From: Candidatus Sericytochromatia bacterium S15B-MN24 CBMW_12
Lineage (GTDB): Bacteria > Cyanobacteriota > Sericytochromatia > S15B-MN24 > UBA4093
Length of the DNA: 64,000 nucleotides
NCBI GenBank assembly: GCA_002083825.1
Contig: DAZV01000047.1
Location: 1-64,000 of the forward strand
Direction of reading: 5' to 3'
Program-made: the position numbers and the translations under genes
The notes under the pieces: model-generated
The model's input: the letters and a program-made list of their open reading frames with translations, nothing else
Databases searched by the model: none
What the model was told of the DNA's origin: nothing
Shown: positions 1 to 8,854 of the stretch, one piece after another
Numbering within the stretch: the first letter of the stretch is position 1
Layout: every line of letters begins with the position of its first letter

Positions 1-26
1 TCTGAATCACCATGAGGCGAGATAAT

Positions 27-209
27 GGACCTGGGATCAGTAATCCCCCCCCTCGATGGGGGGGGATTTATGGGAAGCTCCCCTTCGGGGATGAGATGGA
101 ACCTGGGATCAGTAACCCCCCCCCGCCCCCCCATCGAGGGGGGGGATTAAGTCCGCCGCCGAGGGGGGGAGAGTTACCGGCACCCCCTCGATGAGCGGGG
201 AGTTACCGG
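27..209. repeat. Cluster of poly-C/poly-G hairpins with short direct repeats
   Basis: A perfect hairpin at 42-68 has an 11-bp stem made of AAT plus eight C, with loop TCGAT. A second inverted C/G run lies at about 112-157, and a weaker one at 181-201 again has the CTCGATG core. The words ACCTGGGATCAGTAA (29-43 and 101-115) and GAGTTACCGG (171-180 and 200-209) are directly repeated. A small hairpin TCCCC-TTC-GGGGA lies at 79-91. The block sits just 3' of tpiA and could terminate that operon, but no run of T follows on the minus strand. The left border is outside the window. Confidence 0.75.
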
Positions 210-211
210 TG

Positions 212-985
212 CTAGTGCGCTGCGGCGGTCCGGTAACCCACGATCTTGGCGAAGCTCGATGGGTCGAGGCTGGCGCCGCCAACCAACGCTCCGTCGATTT
301 CCGGCTGGGCCATCTGCTCGGCGATGGTCTCGGGCTTGACCGAGCCGCCGTAGAGCACCCGAACCGCTGCGGCCGCTTCCGGGGTGGCCATCTTGGCGAT
401 GGTCTCCCGGATCAAGCCGCAGACCCGGTTGGCCTCGTCCGAGGCGCAGGTCTTGCCCGTTCCGATCGCCCAGACCGGCTCGTAGGCGAAAAGTACGCCC
501 GACACGAGCTCCGGGGCGACGTTCAGGAGCGCCCGCTGGACCTGGACGATCACGACGTTGTCCGTGAGGCCGGCTTCGCGCTCTTCCAGCTTTTCTCCCA
601 CGCAGATGATGGGAACGAGTTGCCACTGAAGCGCTGCCTGAACCTTGCGGTTCACCGAACCATCCGTCTCCCCGAAGAATTGACGGCGCTCCGAGTGACC
701 GATGATCACGTGCGAGGCTCCGGCATCCTTGAGCATGACCGGAGAAACTTCCCCGGTGTAGGCCCCTTCATCCTGCCAGAACGTGTCCTGGCCGCCCACC
801 TGAACGGCCGTGCCCTTGAAGGCTTCGGCCAGCGCGTTGAGCACGGTGAAGGGCGGGCAGAGAATCACCTCGGGATCGGTCGAGTTCTTCGCATCGGCCG
901 GGAAGGCTTCGGCGAAGGCCCGCGTCTCCGCGAGGGTCTTGTACATCTTCCAGTTGCCGGCGATCGCCGGCTTGCGCATGGTCAT
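212..985 (-). CDS. tpiA: Triosephosphate isomerase
   Basis: Interconverts dihydroxyacetone phosphate and glyceraldehyde 3-phosphate in cytosolic glycolysis and gluconeogenesis. The N-terminal GNWKMYK carries the catalytic Lys, IIGHSERR the electrophilic His, and [13 protein letters not shown] the catalytic Glu with the start of the flexible loop. LYGGSVKP near the C-terminus binds the substrate phosphate. The length of about 257 residues is normal. It is the last gene of gap-pgk-tpiA. ATG codons at 1000, 985 and 979 are all possible. I chose 985, which follows the pgk stop by four bases, but none has a strong ribosome-binding site. The poly-C/G hairpin cluster lies directly downstream. Confidence 0.97.
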   Translation of the reverse strand: MTMRKPAIAGNWKMYKTLAETRAFAEAFPADAKNSTDPEVILCPPFTVLNALAEAFKGTAVQVGGQDTFWQDEGAYTGEVSPVMLKDAGASHVIIGHSERRQFFGETDGSVNRKVQAALQWQLVPIICVGEKLEEREAGLTDNVVIVQVQRALLNVAPELVSGVLFAYEPVWAIGTGKTCASDEANRVCGLIRETIAKMATPEAAAAVRVLYGGSVKPETIAEQMAQPEIDGALVGGASLDPSSFAKIVGYRTAAAH

Positions 986-989
986 CTTG

Positions 990-2201
<1,212 letters not shown>

Positions 2202-2210
2202 CAAGATCTC

Positions 2211-3264
<1,054 letters not shown>

Positions 3265-3267
3265 TAA

Positions 3268-3296
3268 ACTCTACCCCGCACTTCAGGCGGGGTCAA
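3268..3296 (-). promoter_or_regulatory. Sigma-70-type promoter of gap-pgk-tpiA
   Basis: Reading the minus strand, TTGACC (3291-3296) is followed after exactly 17 bases by TAGAGT (3268-3273). The spacer holds the inverted repeat CCCCGC-N7-GCGGGG, which could be an operator or merely structure. Transcription would begin near 3261, leaving a short leader to the gap ATG. Confidence 0.75.
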
Positions 3297-3332
3297 GGAG
3301 ATCGCGCAAGGTTTGTAACGGCATGTGACGCC

Positions 3333-3881
3333 CTAGATCGTCGGCATCTCGTAGACGGAAACCTCGCTGTCGGAGTACGGGTAACGCCGCTTCAACGCGA
3401 GTTTTCCAAGGGCCTCGGGGAGCGCCTCCTTGCGACGGTGCTCCAGGACGATCAGGCCACCCGGGGCCAGAAGGTTTCGCTCGTCGATGATCGCCAGCAC
3501 CTGGGGCAGTTCCGCGCCGGCGATCGCGTACGGCGGGTCTGCCAGCACCAGATCGAACGGCCCTTCCAGCCGCGCGAGCGCCGCGAGCACGTCGCTTGCC
3601 ATCACCTTGGCGTCCAGCTTCAAGGCGTCCAGGTTCTTTTTTATCACCGCCAGCGCCGCAGCCGCGTTCTCTACGAGCAATACCGACCCCGCCCCCCGCG
3701 AAAGGGCTTCTATCCCGAGCGCTCCGGAGCCTGAGTAGAGATCGAGCACACGCATGCCGTGGATCCGGGGTCCGACGATGTTGAAAATGGCGCCTCTCAC
3801 CAGCCCGCTACTCGGACGCGTGCCATCCCCGCTCAGCGTCTGGATCGGACGGCCCCGATGCGTCCCTGCGACAACCTTCAT
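3333..3881 (-). CDS. rsmD: 16S rRNA (guanine-966-N2) methyltransferase RsmD
   Basis: Predicted SAM-dependent enzyme that methylates G966 of 16S rRNA in the assembling small subunit. The N-terminal VVAGTHRGRPI and TRPSSGLVRGAIFNIV are typical of RsmD. The SAM site is DLYSGSGALGIEALSRGA, and the catalytic motif IV is LADPPY. The length of 182 residues is normal. The gene lies downstream of recG on the same strand, separated by about 120 bases that hold a 19-nt tandem repeat, and ends about 100 bases before the gap promoter. Confidence 0.95.
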   Translation of the reverse strand: MKVVAGTHRGRPIQTLSGDGTRPSSGLVRGAIFNIVGPRIHGMRVLDLYSGSGALGIEALSRGAGSVLLVENAAAALAVIKKNLDALKLDAKVMASDVLAALARLEGPFDLVLADPPYAIAGAELPQVLAIIDERNLLAPGGLIVLEHRRKEALPEALGKLALKRRYPYSDSEVSVYEMPTI

Positions 3882-3899
3882 GCGTTTTCCCTTCTACTA

Positions 3900-3983
3900 A
3901 TGCCAACGTCTAATGCCAACGTCTACTTCTGATCCCAACGTCCACTTCTGATGCCAACGTCTACTTCTGATGCCAACGTCACC
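3900..3983. repeat. 19-nt tandem repeat between recG and rsmD
   Basis: Units beginning ATGCCAACGTC start at 3913, 3932, 3951 and 3970, exactly 19 bases apart, with a shorter copy at 3900. The consensus is ATGCCAACGTCTACTTCTG, with a few substitutions. The array fills most of the gap between the recG stop and the rsmD start. It is too short and has no distinct spacers, so it is not a CRISPR. Confidence 0.9.
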
Positions 3984-4005
3984 TTCGATGCGGCCTCGCG
4001 TGCGG

Positions 4006-6513
4006 CTAACCGATGCCGAGAAATCCGAGGTTGCTCCGGAAGTGCCGGAGCATATCCGCCTTGAGGCCCGGATGACGAGCGAGTTCGGGGTCGGCGGTGA
4101 TGAGTTCGAAGGCGGCCTTTCGGGCCTTTTCCAGGGTCTCGGTGTCTTCTACCAGGTCTGCCAGCACCAGATCCGGCAGGCCGCTCTGGCGCGTCCCCAA
4201 GAACTCACCAGGCCCGCGGAGTTTCAGGTCCTGCTCCGCGATGACGAAGCCGTCATTGGTCGCCACCATGATCTCCATGCGCGCCCGACTCTGCGGAGAA
4301 CGCGAGTCGGTGACCAGCACGCAGTAGGACTGATCCGCCCCGCGCCCGACGCGACCCCGGAGCTGATGCAACTGCGAGAGCCCAAACCGCTCGGCGTTCT
4401 CGATGACCATCACCGACGCGTTCGGAACGTCCACGCCCACCTCAACCACCGTGGTGGCAACCAAAATGTCGATCTCGCGTTCCCGAAATGCCGTTATTAC
4501 GCCATCCTTCTCGATGCTGGGCATCTTGCCATGCAGCAAACCGACCTTGCGATCCGGGAAAACCTTGGTCTGCAGCCGCTCGGCCTCCTCGGTCGCCGCG
4601 CGGAGCATCTTCTTGCCTTCCTCCTCCTCGCCCTCCTCGATCAGCGGGAAGACGACGTACGCCTGCCGGCCCTTTGCCAACTCGTCTCGGACCCGCTCGT
4701 AGGCATCCTTCCGGCCCTTGCCCTGTACCCAGGAGGTCTGAATGGGCTTTCGACCGGGAGGCAGCTCGTCAATCACCGAGACGTCCAGGTCTCCGTGAAT
4801 GGTGAGCGCCAAGGTGCGCGGAATGGGAGTCGCCGTCATGGTCAGGACCTCGGGGTGCAACCCCTTGGCCCGCAATAGCGCCCGCTGCCTGACGCCGAAG
4901 CGATGCTGCTCATCGATCACGACGAGCCCCAGGCGTTGAAACTCCACGCCTTCCTGGATCAGGGCGTGGGTACCCACCACGATTGGCGTGTAACCAGACT
5001 TCAAGGCCTGCAAGTACTGCCCACGCTCCCTTTTACCCTGCCTTCCCAGGAGCAAGGCGCTGGGGATCCCCATAGGAGCCAGCCACTCCTGGAATTTGCG
5101 GAAGTGTTGCTCGGCCAGAATCTCGGTGGGGGCCATGAGGGCGCCCTGATAGCCGTTTTCGACGGCTATCAGGAGGCTCATGAGCGCGACCACGGTCTTT
5201 CCGGAGCCCACGTCCCCCTGCACCAGGCGGTTCATGGCGTTCGATGCGGCCAGATCCCGGCGAATCTCGGCGAAGACGCGCTTCTGGGCGCCGGTGAGCT
5301 CGAACGGCAGGGCGTCGAGTAGCTTGGTGACGAGCGTTCCGTGCGAGGGAAGCTGGATGGCGTCTTCTTGCTTGGCGACCTGCGCGCGCCGGTAGGCGAG
5401 GCCGAGTTGCAGGGTGAAGAGTTCGTCGAAGACCAGGCGGCTGCGGGCAGCTTTGAGAGCTTCCATGGTTTCGGGGAAGTGGATGTGGCGCATGGCCGTT
5501 CGACGATCGATCAGGCCGTGGCGAGACAGGATGGCGACGGGGAGCGGGTCGGGGACCTGCTTGCCGAAGGCGTCGACGGCGGCATGCATGGCCTTGCGAA
5601 GCGCCTTGAGGTGGAGGCCTTCGGTCAGGGGGTAGACCGGAACGATGCGGCCGACGTGGATCGACTCGCCCAGTTCTTCCCCGGTACCGCCGAGGATCTC
5701 GACGTCGGGTCGGTCGAACGAGATTTTTCCGGAGTAGCTGTCGAGTCTCGCTTCTCCCGAGACGAGAATCTGGGCGCCTACGGGGAAGCGCTTCTTGAAG
5801 TTCTCGATCTGGGCGCGGGTTGATTTGGCGTGGAACCAGCGGGCGGTCACGCGGCCGGTATCGTCGGCGACGTGGACGGTCATGATGCACATGTTCGGCT
5901 TGGTGGGCGGGTGGAAGGCTTCGACGCGCTGGATGCTTCCCCAGAGGGTGACGCGCTGGCCTTCTTCGAGGTCCCGGATGTGGGTGCGGGACTTGTAGTC
6001 CAGGTGGGTGCGCGGGAAGTAGTAGAGCAGGTCCCAGATGGTGAGGATGCCGATTTTTCCGAGCAGTTCGCCGAGTTTCGGTCCGACGCCCTTCACGTAC
6101 TGGACGGCCTGGTCGAGGCCGCTCCCCGATTTGTCCGAGGGTATTGAGGCCTTGCTCGCGCTCCGCGCAGCTCCCGGGGCCTGAGGCGCGGGATTGGACC
6201 CATCTCCCCGGTGGGTCGCGGGGGCGTAGCTTGCCTTGGTGAACAGGCTCAGCGCGCCTATCAAGGCGTCGACCACGAGGGAGCGCTCGATGGGGTTGAG
6301 GGCGTCGTAGTTTTTGAGCTTGTGGCGGAAGTCCGCGATGCGGTTCTGGAGGTCGGGTGCATGGGACAGGTCGTCGGAAATCAGGGAGAGCTGTTCGAAG
6401 GCGAACTCCGAGAAGCGCGCGCGCTGACCCTGGACGTTAGGGTAGGAGCGGCGAGCCTCGGCGGCGAGGGCCTGGTGGAGCTTGGAGATCAGGGCGGAGG
6501 GGGCGGCTTGCAT
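4006..6513 (-). CDS. recG: ATP-dependent DNA helicase RecG
   Basis: Branch-migrating helicase that remodels stalled replication forks and Holliday junctions. An N-terminal extension of about 140 residues precedes the conserved part. The OB-fold wedge follows (around RVTLWGSIQRVEAF), then Walker A GDVGSGKT, motif II DEQH, TATPIPRTL, and the C-terminal helicase lobe with QLRGRVGRG. At 835 residues it is longer than the roughly 690-residue proteobacterial and Bacillus forms and matches the longer forms known from cyanobacteria. It stands alone between mpg and rsmD. Confidence 0.97.
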   Translation of the reverse strand: MQAAPSALISKLHQALAAEARRSYPNVQGQRARFSEFAFEQLSLISDDLSHAPDLQNRIADFRHKLKNYDALNPIERSLVVDALIGALSLFTKASYAPATHRGDGSNPAPQAPGAARSASKASIPSDKSGSGLDQAVQYVKGVGPKLGELLGKIGILTIWDLLYYFPRTHLDYKSRTHIRDLEEGQRVTLWGSIQRVEAFHPPTKPNMCIMTVHVADDTGRVTARWFHAKSTRAQIENFKKRFPVGAQILVSGEARLDSYSGKISFDRPDVEILGGTGEELGESIHVGRIVPVYPLTEGLHLKALRKAMHAAVDAFGKQVPDPLPVAILSRHGLIDRRTAMRHIHFPETMEALKAARSRLVFDELFTLQLGLAYRRAQVAKQEDAIQLPSHGTLVTKLLDALPFELTGAQKRVFAEIRRDLAASNAMNRLVQGDVGSGKTVVALMSLLIAVENGYQGALMAPTEILAEQHFRKFQEWLAPMGIPSALLLGRQGKRERGQYLQALKSGYTPIVVGTHALIQEGVEFQRLGLVVIDEQHRFGVRQRALLRAKGLHPEVLTMTATPIPRTLALTIHGDLDVSVIDELPPGRKPIQTSWVQGKGRKDAYERVRDELAKGRQAYVVFPLIEEGEEEEGKKMLRAATEEAERLQTKVFPDRKVGLLHGKMPSIEKDGVITAFREREIDILVATTVVEVGVDVPNASVMVIENAERFGLSQLHQLRGRVGRGADQSYCVLVTDSRSPQSRARMEIMVATNDGFVIAEQDLKLRGPGEFLGTRQSGLPDLVLADLVEDTETLEKARKAAFELITADPELARHPGLKADMLRHFRSNLGFLGIG

Positions 6514-6539
6514 GGGGCGACTTGAAGGGCCTTTCCGGA

Positions 6540-7193
6540 TTACCGACGCGAGACGTGGTGATTGCCCTCCAGGAGAAAGCGCCAGGGGAGGTCGGCGGCC
6601 TGGGTGATGCCGATCCGGGGCTTGGCGACGATCCGCTCGGGTGGCGCGTCTCCCTTCATGATAGAGAGTCGATCGCTGGCGAGCAAGTCTTCTCCATCGA
6701 AGGTCGTATCGATTCCGAGGGCCTGGCAGAGTTTACCGGGGCCGTTCGTGAGGGCGGCGTCGCGGGTGTCGAGCGAGCCCCGGGCGGTCCGCATGAGGTC
6801 GAGGCCGGAAAGGGGTTCGAGGGCGCGGATCAGGACGGCTTCGCCCCAGCCTTCGGGGCCGGTGACGAGGTTGAGGCAGTGGTGGATGCCGTAGATTCGG
6901 TAGACGTAGGCGAGCCCCGCGCGCCCGAACATGGTGCGGCAGCGGGGCGTGGGACCTTTGAAGCTGTGGGAGGCGGGATCGTCCGGGAGGTAGGCTTCGG
7001 TTTCGACGATCCGGCCGATCCGGATGCCCTCGGGGCTTTGGCGGACGATCAGGGCGCCGAGGAGGCGTGGAGCGAGGTCGAGTGCGGAAGCGCTTTCGAC
7101 GACGGTCGGTGGGCCGCTTGACGGCGCGAGCTTGCCTAGATCGTCGAGTGTGAGTCGACTAGGCGCCCTTGGACTGCTCGAGCGCGGCCTCAC
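6540..7193 (-). CDS. 3-methyladenine DNA glycosylase (AAG/MPG family)
   Basis: Base-excision repair enzyme that removes alkylated purines. The family pattern is clear: IVETEAYLPDDPASHSFKG contains the catalytic Glu region, followed by RTMFGRAGLAYVYRIYGIHHCLNLVTG, AVLIRALEP and GPGKLCQALGI. The length of 217 residues is normal apart from an N-terminal tail of about 35 residues. The ATG at 7193 lies inside the end of lspA (35-base overlap). I see no later in-frame ATG, GTG or TTG before the conserved domain, so the overlap is probably real. It is cotranscribed with lspA. Confidence 0.92.
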   Translation of the reverse strand: MRPRSSSPRAPSRLTLDDLGKLAPSSGPPTVVESASALDLAPRLLGALIVRQSPEGIRIGRIVETEAYLPDDPASHSFKGPTPRCRTMFGRAGLAYVYRIYGIHHCLNLVTGPEGWGEAVLIRALEPLSGLDLMRTARGSLDTRDAALTNGPGKLCQALGIDTTFDGEDLLASDRLSIMKGDAPPERIVAKPRIGITQAADLPWRFLLEGNHHVSRR

Positions 7194-7674
7194 GCTTTTC
7201 CCTTCTGGACTCCAGGTAGAAAAGGAGCAGCAGGAGTCCGACCCCGACGTCGATCGAGATGTCGGCGATGTTGAAGATGGGGAAGATGTTCTGGCCGTTC
7301 CACTGGAGGTCGAACATGTCGACCACGTAGCCGAGGCGGACGCGATCGGCGAAGTTGCCGAGGGTGCCGCCCAGGAGCAGGCCCAGGCTGACGGCGTGAA
7401 GGGCGGTGCGGTCCTTCAGGCGGATCATGTAGACGATGATGGCGATCGCCACGGTCCCCGCGATCAGCGACAGGCCCCCGACCTGACCCGAAAAGGCGCT
7501 GAAGGCGGCCCCGATGTTTCGCACGTAGGTCATGGCGAAGAGGTTCGGGATGAGCGGGATCGACTCATAGACCCCCAAGTTGCCGACCACCCAGTGCTTG
7601 ACGACCTGATCGAGGCCGAGAGCGGCCAAGGCGATGGCGAAGAAGGTAGGGAGCCCCTTGAATGGCTTGGACAC
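7159..7674 (-). CDS. lspA: Lipoprotein signal peptidase (signal peptidase II)
   Basis: Inner-membrane aspartyl protease that cleaves the signal peptides of diacylglyceryl-modified prolipoproteins. Four membrane helices are visible, starting at TFFAIALAALGLDQVVK. The two catalytic Asp regions are GGTLGNFADRVRLGYVVDMF and FNIADISIDVG. I chose the GTG at 7674, which has GGAGG about ten bases upstream, over an ATG 22 codons earlier whose extra residues look non-native. The protein is then 171 residues. Its substrates should include the several lipoproteins encoded in this window. Confidence 0.95.
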   Translation of the reverse strand: MSKPFKGLPTFFAIALAALGLDQVVKHWVVGNLGVYESIPLIPNLFAMTYVRNIGAAFSAFSGQVGGLSLIAGTVAIAIIVYMIRLKDRTALHAVSLGLLLGGTLGNFADRVRLGYVVDMFDLQWNGQNIFPIFNIADISIDVGVGLLLLLFYLESRREKREAALEQSKGA

Positions 7675-7970
7675 GTGATCGCGACCTCCGTCGGCAGGAT
7701 GAAAAGCCCTTCGAGTATACCGGACCCCCGTTCCCGGCACAAGGCGAATCGGCCGAATGGGATGGGCGCAATTCGATCCGCTACCTGATTCGGTAGACGC
7801 AGATATCGGGGGACCGCAGGCCCGTGCCCCCGGTAGCAGCGCGGAAACGAGTCTTGCTTGCTTGGTTGAAGTTTCAAATCTTTACCAAGACATCGTCTTT
7901 AGATAATCTATCCCGGGCAAGGGGACTTCCTCTCCGAACGATATCCTCCTTATTGCTTCAACACTCCCTA
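7675..7970. other. Divergent intergenic region with alternative hairpins and an AT-rich segment
   Basis: No gene is seen. CTACC at 7781-7785 can pair with GGTAG at 7792-7796 or with GGTAG at 7832-7836, and CGGGGG (7807-7812) pairs with CCCCCG (7827-7832), so two structures exclude each other. An unusually AT-rich stretch (about 7860-7920) follows and could hold the promoter of the lipoprotein gene, with TTTACC at 7881 and GATAAT at 7902. I do not recognise a known riboswitch or tRNA here. Confidence 0.4.
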
Positions 7971-8033
7971 CGTCCAACGCTAGATCTCCGTCCAACGCTA
8001 GATTTAACGCTAGATCTCCGTCCAACGCTAGAT
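7971..8033. repeat. Short tandem repeat with core CCAACGCTAGAT
   Basis: CGTCCAACGCTAGAT occurs at 7971-7985, 7989-8003 and 8019-8033, with a shortened copy TTAACGCTAGAT at 8004-8015. The array ends 16 bases before the lipoprotein ATG, so it lies in its leader. Confidence 0.9.
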
Positions 8034-8049
8034 ACTGAGGTGAACGCCG

Positions 8050-8781
8050 ATGACCATGCTATCCGCTATAATTCCCTTCCTGGGCGCCATGCTCGTCATG
8101 CTCGTCGGCTGCGCCGCCCTCCCTTCCGGAATCCATGGCGCCTCCAGCGGCACCGTGCTCGCGCAATCCACCAAGGGATTCGAGCACAAGGTGGGCACGT
8201 TCGTCATGTCCCTTGACGACCAAGCCAAGGGCGGCTGGGAACTCGTCACCTACGACCGGGACAAGCCCGTCTTCAAACGCCCCGTTTCGGGCGCCCAGGA
8301 GTTCGAGCACAAGGTGGGCACGTTCGTCTTGTCCCTGAACGATCAAGCCAAGGGCGGCTGGGAACTCGTCGCCTACGACCGGGAAAAGCCCGTCTTCAAA
8401 CGCCCCGTTTCGGGCGCCCCGGAGTTCGAGCACAAGGTGGGCACGTTCGTCTTGTCCCTGAACGATCAAGCCAAGGGCGGCTGGGAACTCGTCGCCTACG
8501 ACCGGGAAAAGCCCGTCTTCAAGCGCCCCGTTTCGGGCGCCCAGGAGTTCGAGCACAAGGTGGGATCGAGCGTCTTGTTCCTGAACGACCAGGCCAAGGG
8601 CGGCTGGGAACTCGTCACCTACGACCGGGAAAAGCCCGTCTTCAAGCGCCCCGTTTCGGGAGCCCCGGAGTTCGAGCACAAGGTGGGCTCGTTCGTCTTG
8701 CCCCTGAACGATCAAACCAAGGGCGGCTGGGAACTCGCCGCCTACGACCGGGACAAGCCCGTCTTCAAGCGCCTCAAGTAG
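8050..8781 (+). CDS. Lipoprotein made of five tandem DUF4177-like repeats
   Basis: A hydrophobic signal segment ends in the lipobox LVGC, so the protein should be lipidated and membrane-anchored. From about residue 44 to the end it is five copies of a 41-residue unit (123 bases each; first Phe codons at 8179, 8302, 8425, 8548, 8671). Key positions are FEHKVGTFV, LNDQAKGGWELV, YDR and VFKRP. This resembles DUF4177, a small domain usually found singly with a GWELV core and a terminal FKRP; the assignment is by eye. The DNA copies are nearly identical, which implies recent expansion or gene conversion. The function is unknown. It has its own leader and converges on the next gene. Confidence 0.85.
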   Translation: MTMLSAIIPFLGAMLVMLVGCAALPSGIHGASSGTVLAQSTKGFEHKVGTFVMSLDDQAKGGWELVTYDRDKPVFKRPVSGAQEFEHKVGTFVLSLNDQAKGGWELVAYDREKPVFKRPVSGAPEFEHKVGTFVLSLNDQAKGGWELVAYDREKPVFKRPVSGAQEFEHKVGSSVLFLNDQAKGGWELVTYDREKPVFKRPVSGAPEFEHKVGSFVLPLNDQTKGGWELAAYDRDKPVFKRLK

Positions 8782-8807
8782 CCGTCCGCCGCTTTCCTCA
8801 GCGCTAT

Positions 8808-8836
8808 CACGCCACGCCCTCAGCGGGCGTGGCGTG
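8808..8836. terminator. 12-bp perfect hairpin between convergent genes
   Basis: CACGCCACGCCC (8808-8819) pairs perfectly with GGGCGTGGCGTG (8825-8836) around the 5-nt loop TCAGC. It lies between the stops of two converging genes and may serve both. Neither strand has a T-run, so intrinsic termination is uncertain. Confidence 0.55.
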
Positions 8837-8854
8837 AGGCGTCATGTCCCCCGC

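Noticed and set aside
3900..3983. CRISPR array
   Set aside because: The units are contiguous 19-base repeats without unique spacers and there are no cas genes.
7770..7837. tRNA-Leu-like sequence
   Set aside because: A GGTAGACGC stretch recalls a Leu tRNA D-arm, but acceptor stem, anticodon arm and T-loop cannot be built.
8059..8715. Minus-strand repeat protein opposite the DUF4177-like lipoprotein
   Set aside because: The repeats are only the complement of the sense repeats, and the sense frame has a signal peptide and lipobox.
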